DNA from: Gigantopelta aegis
Taxonomy: Eukaryota; Mollusca; Gastropoda; Neomphalida; Peltospiridae
Direction of reading: 5' to 3'
NCBI RefSeq assembly: GCF_016097555.1
Contig: NC_054706.1
Span: 47,431,070-47,495,069, forward strand
Length of the DNA stretch: 64,000 bases
Below the pieces are notes generated by a model, which made no database searches, had not been told where the DNA came from, and saw nothing but the letters and a program-made list of their open reading frames with translations. This document shows positions 1-10,803 of the stretch, in pieces; position 1 is the stretch's first letter, and the number at the start of each line of letters is the position of its first letter. The position numbers and the translations under genes were made by a program.

Positions 1-299
1 ATATTCATCTGTGTTGTAAAGTTTGTTACGTAATCGACCAATGAAATGATTTTTCCCGAATTTTGACATAACTCCTTTGCCCGACAAATAAAATAAAGTC
101 AACGAAAAATGTGCAAGTATGCAACATGATCGACTGATATTTTGCGTCTTCTGCTATACAGGGTTTTAGCAGGTAGTCGATTATTTTGTAAATAATAGAT
201 ATTTGAGAAATAAGAAAATCTCACCAAACTGACGGAGGACGGACCATGTATCTTTTATATAGTAAGGATCAAAATTTTTGGTATATGTAAATACAGATT

Positions 300-1010
300 A
301 AGTGGCAATAAATTTGGGACAGACTATTTACAGCCTGGAGCCTGAAAGTTATCCGGAGACAAAAACAGAACCTGTATGTTAATGCTGAGGTGTATATTGT
401 TCATATTTGGCACAAAGATACACTTCATCATGATGTATTTTTTTTATGTTAAAAAATAAATGTAGGAAAAATATTTTTTATAGAAGAAAAACAAAAAATC
501 GTATTTTTCATGTTCAGACTGTACTTAACAAAATCTGTATTCACGTCCGAAGGAGGAAACGTCAATCAAATCATTAAATATGGCATATACAAACATGGGA
601 TTTGGCACGAGTAAACATCTCAGTACGATGTATTTAAATGTTTGGGGGTTTTAAAAGTAGTCACAAAAACGTTCCTCATCGAATGAAGCCCGAAATTAAC
701 CCAAAGACCAAAACAGAACCTGTATGCTAATGGCGAGGCATACATTGTTCACATCTGGCACAAACATTATGTACTTTAATATTTATATAAAAAAAATAAT
801 TAAAAAAAAAAAAATGTATCCCCTCCCCCTTATTTGTTACATATTTAAATACATCGTACTCAGATGTTTCCTAGTGCCAAATCCCATGTTTGTATATGTC
901 ATTGACTTTTACTGACGTTTCCTTCTTCGGACAGTGAATACAGATTTCGTTATGTACAACCAGAACGTGAAAAATGCGATTTTTTCTAAAAAAAATTTAC
1001 TAGTATGACT
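300..1010. repeat. Dispersed repeat with fold-back arrangement
   Basis: The block 340-436 recurs in direct orientation at 698-790. The block 470-640 (with CATATACAAACATGGGATTT at 582) recurs inverted at about 848-1000. The same family appears at 35925-36310 (same strand) and 36944-37165 (inverted). It may be the 3' part of the THAP-bearing element described at 35603. Confidence 0.7.
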
Positions 1011-1150
1011 CACCTTCACCATTAATAGGCATTATCATTGACATAGTATGAGCAAAATATTGCGGAAATGTATCAAATTTACCGATATACAACAAATTTT
1101 TAATTGTATTCATGTATACTAATCTGTGTCAAGTGCCTATGGACGAACTA

Positions 1151-2395
1151 TTGTCCGAACCAAATTGTTAACAACTACAAAAAATTACTCTCCTACCTTT
1201 AATTGCCGTTAGATTTCTTTCAAAGTTTGTCCAGACACAAATCGCAAAAAACCAACACTACAAATATACAGATTCCACACACGAGACTGCAACGATGTCG
1301 CTGGTATCGTCTTTGCTGGGAAAAGTACATGCAGTTTTCTGCCATCTGCCATGTTGCTTGTTTATGGAATACTCTTCAAGAGGGTGAAAGCCTCCAAAGT
1401 ATGTGACACAATTACTATAAAATCGATGATCTCTAGCAGTATCATTAAAATAATAATAGTAATAATAATAAAAATAATAAAAAATAATATGACGTCATCA
1501 CGTTTGCTTTTATATCATAACATGTTATGACGTTGTTAGATTATGTCCTATCCTTTCACCCCTCTTGAAGAATATTTCATAAAAAGTCAAAATGGCAGCG
1601 GATACAAAATTACATGCTTTTTTCCCCTATGCACTCTTGCGAAGAATAGGTGACATGGTTATTATCTGGTAAATCTGTGTCAAAAAGATGGTCTGGACAA
1701 TTTTGGAAATTTACAAATTAACCTGTACATGCTTTTTTCCGACGTCACGTCAGTCAATATACTGTACACAGTGCATTCCCCAATTCAATTTCCTTTTTGA
1801 ACATTTTGAGTTAAAAAGAAAAAAGAATTTTTTTTTCAAAATGGCTTTTGTTTGATTTTCAATTGAAAAACCTTGAAATGAGTTCAAAAAGGCTTTTCGG
1901 CAAGTATTTTTTGACAACAATGGCGATCGATAGCTGGTGTGACAGCTATCGATAGCTGATAAGCTAATTTGATAATAAATTTGATCGTTTTACCAACAAC
2001 GAAAATTACCAAATATTGCAATATGAATCGTAGTTCGGGTTTCAAAAAAAAAATTCTGGTCAGAAAACCACTGTTATCTGGAATAATGGACATAAATACT
2101 GGACAACTGGCCAGTAAATGCAACTTTTTCGATTTTTTGCCTAATTTTAATCACCATTAGCCGATCTAAAATAATAAAAATTACAAAAAAATAAACGAAA
2201 ATAATACTTACCGATTCATATATGAACTTTATTTCATGTATTTATAAAACATTTAAGTGAATATATGTGAGTAAAAATTATAAACTTGTACCCACTCAAC
2301 ATGGTTTTTGTTAAAAAGTAATCCAGTAGTCTAAAGGTTAAAGGTAGGAGAGTAGGCCTAATTTTTCGTAGTTGTTAACAATTTGGTTCGGACAA
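1151..2395. mobile_element. TIR element with TA target duplication
   Basis: The ends are about 50 bp inverted repeats starting TTGTCCGAACCAAATTGTTA, flanked by TA (1149-1150 and 2396-2397). The right copy carries a short insertion relative to the left. The 1245 bp interior is AT-rich with no convincing coding sequence; it includes a small perfect hairpin around 1926-1961 (AGCTATCGATAGCT). Confidence 0.75.
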
Positions 2396-2402
2396 TAGGC
2401 CT

Positions 2403-3333
2403 ATAATTTTTTCGTGCGGATGCCCCTTCCCCCTCTCCCAAAAAAAAAAAAAAAAAAAAAAAAGTTTATTTAAAGAATACCAAATTGAAATCCGAATGTC
2501 GCGGTGTTTTTTATATATGTAAAATATGTACGGTAAAACTTTTATTTCGTGTGTACAAACAAAATATACGAGACCGTTTAAAATTTTCATTGAGGAACAA
2601 AGTGACCAGGTTTCCATTCTCTATTTTACTATTTTATTTCTTTTACATTTTTAGGTATTTCTAATCTCAAGTATCCTAATAACATACCCTTTCCTGTCGG
2701 ATCTTCCTGAAGAATCAAAAGCTCTGTCTCTGTACGACATTGTGCACTGTGTTCTGTTTAAAACGCTCTTCAAAATCTGGCTTCTAGCACTTGCAAAATG
2801 GCGAATCGTCCTGCCCAAACCCAACACTGATGACGTCATTAATATTCTTCCGCCGAACTACTTTTCTGCTTGGCCCTTGTGTTCTCGAAGGTGTGGAGAT
2901 CTAAAATCAATGAATTTTTTTTTTTTTTTTTTTTTACATGATCAGCAAATAACAAATCAATGTCTATATAAATTAATGTTAAATTGAAGCTAAAAAAAAT
3001 ACAAATACGTACAAATAACTTTTCATTTAGTATGAAAAGCGCAATACACTTACTTTCCAAGCAAAAAATCTGACAAGTGAGACAAAACAAAAAATCTGAC
3101 CGAGCAATTTTTCGGTGTAGGATTAATTTTCTGACGCAATAGTGTTAGCATCCGAGCATAGCAAGATCTAGTTACCATTTACGACATTGGACTGTTCCAA
3201 ATTAAGGTAATTATTTTTAGATATTGTAGTATAATTTACAAACACGTACACGCACGTTTATACTATACAGATTAACTGAAAATTGAAAAATACTTCTTTT
3301 TTTAAATTTGTAACTTGTCCTAGGAATAGGCTA
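2403..3333. other. Intergenic, no gene seen
   Basis: AT-rich sequence with an A run (2440-2463) and a T run (2917-2935). I see no conserved coding stretch and no repeat copy I recognise. Confidence 0.5.
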
Positions 3334-3515
3334 GGGGCGGGATCTAGCTCAGTCGTTATTAACTCACCTGAGGTGTTCGCGCCGTATGATCTAACCTCCT
3401 CAGAGGATCCATTCTCCAAATGGGTTTTTTCTGTCCCAACCAGTGCACCATGACTGGTATAACAAAGGCCGTGGTATGTGCTGTCATGTTTTTGGGGAAA
3501 CTGCATATAAAAGAT
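3334..3515 (+). mobile_element. SINE, 'gatctagctcagtcg' head variant, truncated
   Basis: A tRNA-like head (GATCTAGCTCAGTCG) is followed by the shared body (CCAGTGCACCATGACTGGTA, then GCATATAAAAGATCCC). The 3' tail is missing. This is a third head variant, also seen at 12098 and 12455. Confidence 0.75.
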
Positions 3516-4187
3516 CCCTAATAATGAAAACTTTATTTAACGACAGATTTAGCATTTTTATTTTTAAATACATGTATATATATATATATATATACACAGT
3601 ACTATACTACTGCAATATATGCATGCAAACGAATTGACACACACGTCCTTTGATATACCTTGGGGACAATGTAGCGGGTTACCTTTAATTAAATTACCAA
3701 ATGTTTGATATCCAATAGCCAGAAATTAACTTTAAATAGTCTAGTTTAGCAATTCGAGTAGCTTCCTAGGCCTAGTAGGATGCACTGTGTTTTGTTCGAT
3801 TGTTGTTTGTTTTGTTTTGTTTCCTTGGGGGGTTTTTTTGGGGGGGGGGGGGGGGGTTGGTGGGGGGTGAGTTTCTTTGGCGGGGGTGGGGTATTGTTAA
3901 TAGATATACAACTATTGTAATGTTATAAGCAAAAATTAAATAAAGAAAAATAACAAAAATGAAGCGTCATGGTCAGACAATCGAAGCTGTTGTTAATATC
4001 ACCAGTTTCAGCACCACCAACCAATTCATTTGCTGAAGATTTCCACAGGGCTCACACAAAAAGTTGAATGGACCAAAAGACCACTGAATAATGACCAAAA
4101 TTACCAACATAGCATCGAACTATCAACATAACTTTATCACATTTCTAAACGAAATCTACGATAAATACATCACAGATGCTTATAGAA

Positions 4188-4567
4188 AGAAGTGTTTTAT
4201 TTAACGACGCACTCAACACATTTTATTTACGGTTATATGGCGTCCAGACATATGGTTCAGGACCACACAGATTTTGAGAGGAAACCCGCTGTCGCCACTA
4301 CATGGGCTACTCTTCCGATTGGCAGCAAGGGATCTTTTATTTGCGCTTCCCACAGGCAGGATAGCACAAACCATGGCCTTTGTTGAACCAGTTATGGATC
4401 ACTGGTCGGTGCAAGTGGTTTACACCTACCCATTGAGCCTTGCGGAGCACTCACTCAGGGTTTGGAGTCGGTATCTGGATTAAAAATCCCATGCCTCGAC
4501 TGGGATCCGAATCCAGTACCTACCAGCCTGTAGACCGATGGCCTGCCACGACGCCACCGAGGCCGGT
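4188..4567 (-). mobile_element. Full-length SINE, 'ggcctcggtggcgtcg' head
   Basis: The tail is at the left and the tRNA-like head at the right (GCCGGCCTCGGTGGCGTCGT on the minus strand, with a GGTTCGGATCCC-like B box). The perfect 14 bp duplication AGATGCTTATAGAA flanks it at 4174-4187 and 4568-4581. The long body is shared with the copies at 9115, 17483, 44955 and 50042. Confidence 0.95.
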
Positions 4568-4722
4568 AGATGCTTATAGAACCAAGTTAACATTTTAAAG
4601 AAATATACATGTACAGGCCTCCTGGAGAAAAGGTTCAGTTTGTTTTGTTTAACGATAGCACTAGAGCAAATTGATTTATGAATTATTGGCTTTTGGGTGT
4701 CAAACATTTAGTAATTTTAATA

Positions 4723-5309
4723 CCGTATTTACTCTATTAAGCGCTCATTTCAAAATGGTCGCAGATCCTACGCTTATTGGCGAACAAACAAAGTTTTGAA
4801 ATTAAAGCTAAAAACTACAAACTTACAATTTTATTTATTTTTAAACTTTAATGTCGAACTGTAACAAAACTTTAAATTTTAACAAAACAATGAACAAATT
4901 AATATTATTTGTCCACGTAAAGTGCCTAAAGTCAACGTCATTGCTGGAAAAGGCCTCAACAGTAACTTTAAAATAATAGTTTACTGTAACTTAAATCAAT
5001 AACATGAAAACCTAACTATCCATCACTAACAAACCTAATTAAAAGCTAATTAAACCTAATTAAATTTTCACATAACATCAATGTCACCACTGGATTCCAT
5101 ATCTTCATCATCACTGGGAGAGGCTTCAACTACCCGGCATTTGATATAACCGTAAATAAAATGTGTTGAGTGCGTCATTAAATAAAACATTTCCTTTCCT
5201 TCGTTTATTGGAGGCCCGGCGCTTATTAGAGGCCCAGCGTTTATTTTGATGCAAAGTGTTATAGACCCGGCGCTTATTGGAGGCCCTGTGCTTATTAGAG
5301 GAAATACGG
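4723..5309. mobile_element. Deleted Tigger/pogo-like TIR element
   Basis: The ends CCGTATTTACTCTATTAAGC and, inverted, CCGTATTTCCTCTAATAAGC are flanked by TA (4721-4722, 5310-5311). On the minus strand 5126-5068 reads EASPSDDEDMESSGDIDVM then stop, an acidic C-terminus like that of the Tigger transposase at 43106. It is therefore probably an internal-deletion derivative of an autonomous element. A SINE tail fragment lies inside at 5145-5202. Confidence 0.85.
5145..5202 (+). mobile_element. SINE tail fragment inside the TIR element
   Basis: ATAACCGTAAATAAAATGTG through TTAAATAAAACATTTCC is the 3' end of the common SINE tail, without body or head. Confidence 0.75.
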
Positions 5310-5376
5310 TATATAGTATTAGAGAGGAAACCCTTTAAATTTTTTCATTAGTAGCAACAGATCTTTTATTTATGCA

Positions 5377-5672
5377 TCAGGGAGCGGGACGTAGCCCGGT
5401 GGTAAAGCGCTCATTTGATGCGCGGTCGGTTTAGGATCGATCTCCGTCGGTGAGCCCATTGGACTATTTCTCGTTCCAGCCACGATTGGTATGTCAAAGG
5501 CCGTTGTATGTGCTATCCTGTCTGTGGGATGGTACATATAAAAGATCCCTTGCAGTGCTACTAATGGCAAAATGTAATGGGTTTCCTCTCTAAGACTGCC
5601 AAATGTTTCACATCCAATAGCCGATCATTAATAAATCAACGTGCTCTAGTGGTGTAGTTAAACAAAACAAAC
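5377..5672 (+). mobile_element. SINE inserted into an older SINE
   Basis: The head GCGGGACGTAGCCCGGTGG is followed by body and tail ending TTAAACAAAACAAACT. The flanks TTTATTTATGCA (5365-5376) and TTTATATGCA (5673-5682) are an imperfect target duplication within the body of the opposite-strand SINE. Confidence 0.88.
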
Positions 5673-6090
5673 TTTATATGCACCATATCACAGACAGAAT
5701 AACACATGCAACGGCTTTGATATACCAGTCGTGGTGCACTGGCTAGAACGAGAAACAGCCCAGTGGGTCCACAGACAGGAATCGATCCCAGACCGACCGC
5801 GCATCAAGCAAACACTTTACCACCTACTGGAGAAACTGGAAAACTATTAAATAATTGCCAATCCACAACACGGTGACTTTAGAAACAACATTCACAGGGG
5901 CATAAATCAAGTGCGTGTGCAGGGGACAACCTGAGGGGGGTTTAGACTGGAGAGTGAACTTTCTAGGATTCCAAAAATATTCAAAATTCGACTGAAACCA
6001 CCACCCAACATCCCGCCGCCACCTAAGCCTGAACATTTTTTTATAAAAATAAAAAATAAAATAGTGAGAATACAGACAGAAAGAGAGAGA

Positions 6091-6730
6091 GTTTGTTTTG
6101 TTTAACGACACCGCTAGAGCACATTGATTTATTAATCATCGGCTATTTGGTAATTTTGACAAAACGTTTAAAGCTGAGATTCCTTTTGTCCGGTGGCGTT
6201 TGCGGCTCCGTTTACGACTCCGTTTGCGGTTGCGTTTACAATACGTTTTGAGTGAATCCATTTGACGGCAAAGTATGCGTTTATACAGCCTTTTGGCAGA
6301 AAGTCATCATGGCGTCAACAATTATCGCACGGCGAAACGGATGAATCGCCCCACGGAGCGATTCAAATAAGCGCATGCGATTTCGGATAATTTAAACGCA
6401 AACGGACCGCACTAGTGGAATCACTCTCACCTGGAACAAGCTGGCTTGATTAAACCGCACCGCACCGCAAACGGAGCCGCAAACGCAACCGGACAAAAGG
6501 AATCGCAGCTTTAGAGAAGAAACCCGCTACATTTTTCAATCAGTAGCAATGGATCTTTTAATTATATGCATCATCCCACAGACAGGATAGCACATACCGC
6601 AGCCTTTGATATACCAGTCATGGTGCACTGGCTGGAACGAGAAATAGTTCAATGAGCCCACCGACGGGGTTCGATCTTAGACCGACCGAACATCAGGCGG
6701 ACGCTTTACCATGGGGCTACGTCCCGCCCT
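6091..6730 (-). mobile_element. SINE split by a 341 bp TIR element
   Basis: Tail at 6091-6170, body and head at 6512-6730 (inverted GGGCGGGACGTAGCCCC). It is flanked by AGAGAGAG-type sequence on both sides. Confidence 0.88.
6171..6511. mobile_element. MITE, 'aagctgcgattcc' ends
   Basis: The TIRs are about 45 bp: AAGCTGAGATTCCTTTTGTC on the left and AAGCTGCGATTCCTTTTGTC on the right (inverted). They are flanked by TA (6169-6170, 6512-6513), and removing the element restores a continuous SINE. The interior is unusually GC-rich for this window, with repeated TTTGCGG/CCGCAAA motifs and no coding sequence. Confidence 0.88.
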
Positions 6731-6740
6731 AGAGAGAGAG

Positions 6741-7320
6741 ATATTGTATTACAAACTGAAAATACAAACATGATTTTAAATATTTATTCAGTTGAGTTCT
6801 ATAAAGAATATAATTAATTTTAAAATATTATTCCGCATTCGTGTAGAATCCAAAATATTATTTTCACATTACGAAAGAAAACCCCACGTGGATAGTGCAC
6901 GAAAGAAGAAAATATAGTTCCTAATTTATATGTAATGTATTTTAAAATTGTTGCAATTATTTGAATATTTAAATAAATAAAATGATTATACGTTTACTTA
7001 ATAATGAATGTAATTTATCAGATCTTATTAAGAAAACCTATATTTCTATAATGTTGTAGCCTAATCACTAGGCAAAGGTGGGCCAGTGGCAGTGACAAAG
7101 TTAATTTTATGACTGTTCACGTTAAATTAGGAGGTTTCGCAAGTGTTACGATCGATTATCTATAGTTTGGCCGTATGAGAAGTCAGAACATCGGACACTA
7201 TTAGTACGGATGCTATAATAATAAGTTAATATTTTTGATTAAATGTAAAGGGGGAAAAAACGTAGTCCGATACATCAGCAATCAACGATAGATGTACCGA
7301 AGTAAAGGCGACGCCAAACG
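6741..7320. other. Intergenic, no gene seen
   Basis: AT-rich sequence with no recognisable coding or repeat signal. Confidence 0.4.
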
Positions 7321-8080
7321 ATACGAGTGCCTCTTAGTCCGAAGGGACGTGGAATGTGTGGTTGTACGTCCGAACCTCGTTACATACCCGGAAGGGCTTT
7401 CCTTTGGCACTGTTACTAACCCTAACTCCATTTATAATAAGTATTTATAGTGTTCTTTATACGTGACAGCGCCAAAGAATATTATAAATAGGGCCTACTT
7501 ATAATAAATAGAGCTAGCCTAGGGTTAGTGATAGTGCCAAAGGAAAGTCCTTCCACAAATGGACACACAACCAAAAATGTAGGCTATAAGTATAACCTAC
7601 CGTACTCCTTAAATCCCGATTGAAGTACTTGTGTCATTATTAAAAAATAAATCTTCGAATGACAACCATCAAAAGTCCCCTACCATTGTAAATATGCTAC
7701 ATAGAGGGAAGCAATTCTCTGTGCATGTTAAGAAAAGTATTGACATACATGTCCTGTGCACTAGGACGGAGAATGTGTGGTTCTACATCCGAACCTTGTT
7801 ACATATCCTATATGTAGCTGGTATTCAAAACTTGAGGCACCATGTTTCAACCATTTCTCAACCGAAATAATGCAACAAATGGGCACACAAACCATAAATT
7901 TATAACTTAATGTACTCACTAAATCCAGATTGAAGTACTTGTATCATTATTAACCAAATAAATCTTCCAACGACAACCGTCAAAAAGTCCCCCCCCATTT
8001 TAAATATGCTACATAGAGGGAAGCAACTCGCTGTGCACGTTAAGAAAAGTATTGACATAACATGCCCCATGCAGTAGAGT
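7320..8080. repeat. Diverged tandem duplication of about 300 bp units
   Basis: 7610-7740 (GATTGAAGTACTTGTGTCAT through TACATAGAGGGAAGCA) recurs at about 7928-8058. The segment ATGTGTGGTTCTACATCCGA near 7772 matches 7355-7375. The copies differ by scattered substitutions. Confidence 0.75.
7391..7552. mobile_element. Fold-back MITE
   Basis: GGGCTTTCCTTTGGCACTGT on the left pairs with the inverted right end (ATAGTGCCAAAGGAAAGTCC). The pairing continues through ACTAACCCTA and TTTATAATAAGT, giving arms of about 50 bp in a 160 bp element. Confidence 0.75.
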
Positions 8081-8139
8081 GCCTCGTACAAGAATAGCCG
8101 ATTGTGACAAGACATTATTACGATTTCATTTATTGCTAT

Positions 8140-8735
8140 GCAGTCGGCTTTTGTTTAATTTTTTTGTAGGAGGCGATTGTATCGTGTTAGTGCAAAGCTT
8201 TTTGCTTAGAATATAAAAATAACCACACACTTTCTACTTACAATTCTGACTAGTATCATTTGTTGTCGCCTAATTAAGCGAATGCAAGGACGCATACCAT
8301 TCAGTTTTAAAGTTTTATTCACTAACTATTAACCAAGTTTTTGCCCCCCCCCCCCCCCCACACACCTGAGTTGAGGTACAAAACCACTTACCTGTTGGTC
8401 AATAACAACTAGTGTGATGTCCTGCCACCACACACACACACACACACACAATGTAAAATTGCGCTTACGTTTTTTTTCCACGATCACAAAGCGTATTTGC
8501 TGGAATAACATGACTGGTACAATTACAGGTTTGCTGCCAAAAAAATAATTTGATGGTATGTAATAAAAACAAAACAGATCTTAAATCCTCTACTAAGTAG
8601 TTTTGGATTTAAACTCTTTTAAAATTGGATGTGTGCTTTCACAAATTTTCAACAGTTCTCTAACTATAATCTTTTTAAAAATGTATCCTTTTACCCTCCA
8701 TACCCTCTGGCAGAAACTGAATTCTGACATATACT
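8140..8735. other. Intergenic with simple repeats
   Basis: Contains a C run (8345-8359) and a CA repeat (8428-8450). No gene seen. Confidence 0.5.
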
Positions 8736-8852
8736 CTTAAGAGAAAAGCCGCTACATTTGTCATTAGCAGCAAGGGATATGTTTACATGCACTTTGCAAC
8801 AGACAGGACAGCACCAGTCGTGGGCACTGGTTTGAGAAGGGAACCTTCCAAT
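8735..8852 (-). mobile_element. SINE body fragment
   Basis: GCCGCTACATTTGTCATTAG through CACCAGTCGTGGGCACTGG is a diverged, headless piece of the common body. Confidence 0.65.
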
Positions 8853-8961
8853 ATAAAATTCAGGCTATGCTAAAGCCCAAAATATTTATTTTTGTTATAA
8901 TTACTATGTATATATATAAAAAAAAATTAAATGTGCTTGTGCTCCACACTTGGACATATAC

Positions 8962-8962
<1 letters not shown>

Positions 8963-9001
<39 letters not shown>
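8963..9001. repeat. Poly-C tract
   Basis: About 39 consecutive C residues. Such a length may be partly a sequencing or assembly artefact. Confidence 0.9.
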
Positions 9002-9003
<2 letters not shown>

Positions 9004-9114
9004 CTTCACATGTACCATAGCCCTGAAAGTGGTTAAATCTTACTCCATCTTTACAAAGTAAGGGTGCGATTCCATGACATTACTCCATAATTGGCCTTGG
9101 CACTCATAGCCAGG

Positions 9115-9506
9115 TAAGACCGGCCTTGGTGGCATAGTGGTTAGGCCATCGGTCTATAGGCTGGTAGGTACTGGGTTCGGATCCCAGTCAAGGCATGGGA
9201 TTTTTAATCCAGATACCAACTCCAAACCCTGAGTGAGTGTTCTGCAAGGCTCAATGGGTAGGTGTAAACAACTTGCACCGACCAGTGATCCATAACTGAT
9301 TCAACAAAGGCCATGGTTTGTGCTATCCTGCCTGTGGGAAGCGCAAATAAAAGATCCCTTGCTGCTAATCGGAAAGAGTAGCCCATGTAGTGGTGACAGC
9401 AGGTTTCCTCTCAAAATCTGTGTAGTCCTTAACCATATGTCTGACGCCATATAACCATAAATAAAATGTGTTGAGTGCGTCGTTAAATAAAACATTTCTT
9501 TCTTTG
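9115..9506 (+). mobile_element. Full-length SINE, 'ggccttggtggcatag' head
   Basis: The tRNA-like head (A box TGGCATAGTGGTTAGGCCA, B box GGTTCGGATCCCAGT), body and tail are complete. ATAGCCAGG flanks it at 9106-9114 and 9507-9515. Confidence 0.93.
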
Positions 9507-9515
9507 ATAGCCAGG

Positions 9516-9818
9516 GAAGGGGCGGGACGTAGCCCAGTGGTACAGCGCTCGCTCGCTGTGCAGTCGGTCTGGGATCGATTCCCATCTGTGGGCCCATTGG
9601 GCTATTTCTCGTTCCAGCCAGTGCACCACGACTGGTATATCAAAGGCCATGGTATGTACTAACCTGTCTGTGGGATGGTGCATATAAAAGATCCCTTGCT
9701 GCTACTCGAAAAGAGCAGCCCATTATCTGTGTGGTCCTTAACCATATGTTTGACGCCATATAACCATAAATAAAATGTGTTGAGTGCGTTGTTAAATAAA
9801 ACATTCTTTCTTTCTTTC
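9516..9818 (+). mobile_element. Full-length SINE, 'gcgggacgtagccc' head
   Basis: Head GGCGGGACGTAGCCCAGTGG, B box GGTCTGGGATCGATTCCC, body and tail. It is flanked by ATAGCCAGG at 9507-9515 and again at 9819-9827, the same target site as the preceding SINE. Confidence 0.93.
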
Positions 9819-9827
9819 ATAGCCAGG

Positions 9828-10787
9828 TTTTCTGATGCAGTAAAGCTTTGGCAAATCGTGTTGTGTTACAGTTTAGTAACCAGGTTGCTATGCAAACAGC
9901 AACAGCCATATTTGAATATTTGCAACAGCCTGTTTTTCAAAATATATGAGTTGGTGAATTTGAATACTGTCACTAACAGGTCTGCTCTTGTGCAATAATT
10001 TATGCAGGGGGAGGGGTCTGTACTTTGGTTAACAAAAGTTTCTGGGGAGGGGTTGAAACATGCTGCCCTGGAAAATACATTAAAAAAATTAAATTTGTTT
10101 GAGCACACACGTCTGTAATTAAATGATGTCACTTTTGTAATCCTTCCATAATGCCAACCATTCAAAGTACCGGTACTGTAAGATTATTTTAGGAATTTTT
10201 TTTCCACAATTACGGATACATCAAACTGTATTTGAACAAAATATTCCAAGCTGTTATTGGCCACAGTAGGCTACCATTATATAATTAAGTAACATAAACA
10301 GCGTGTATTTTTGTGCTTGAGTGTTAGGGACCATCTAAAAAATGTCATTACTTCTCCCGAAATCAATAACCCACGAAAAGGGAGAGGGGTTGTAAAACAC
10401 CCATGCGAATAAAAAGTAAAAAATGGAAGTGTTGAAAAGTTTGTGTTTTTATTATTATTTTAATTTTTTTAAATTTATTTATAAAGTGAAATTCGAAACA
10501 ACAGTTCATCTAGTAGGATGCTTCTGTTTTGTTTATCTTCATCAGTAGTACTAATGCATCATGCCAAACGGCATGGGATGTTCCTTTTGATATGTGATGG
10601 GTGGTATGAATAAAAATCTAAATAATGTATTAATGTATGTCGGTTGTTTTGTAGAACATAAATGTCTTGATATATCCATTGTTCTTCTGCACAGATTATC
10701 TAAAAAGTTTTGAGACGGTCCCTTCTAAACCATTTATTCATTCTCGAACTTTTGTTTTTTCTTCAAAATTACCGAATTACACAAGTG
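9828..10787. other. Upstream region of EXOSC5
   Basis: AT-rich with no recognised repeat. The EXOSC5 promoter and non-coding first exon may lie here, but I cannot place them. Confidence 0.4.
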
Positions 10788-10803
10788 CTGTTTTTTCTTT
10801 CAG
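10788..10803 (+). promoter_or_regulatory. Splice acceptor in front of EXOSC5 start
   Basis: A polypyrimidine tract and CAG (TTTTTTCTTTCAG) end 19 nt before the EXOSC5 ATG. They imply a non-coding first exon upstream whose position I cannot fix. Confidence 0.75.

Larger units (their letters stand above)
4631..5826 (-). mobile_element. SINE ('gcgggacgtagccc' head) split by two later insertions
   Basis: The host SINE is in three pieces: 4631-4722, 5310-5376 and 5673-5826. It is flanked by CTGGAGAAA at 4622-4630 and 5827-5835. A TA-flanked TIR element and a second SINE interrupt it; each is listed separately. Confidence 0.9.

Noticed and set aside
4192..4483. Open frames such as MFYLTTHSTHFIYGYMASRHMV that recur at 9301, 14241, 17381, 44965 and elsewhere.
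   Set aside because: They are translations of the SINE body and tail in different copies, not a protein family.
9115..9190. tRNA-like A and B boxes.
   Set aside because: They belong to SINE heads; no complete cloverleaf tRNA gene was recognised.
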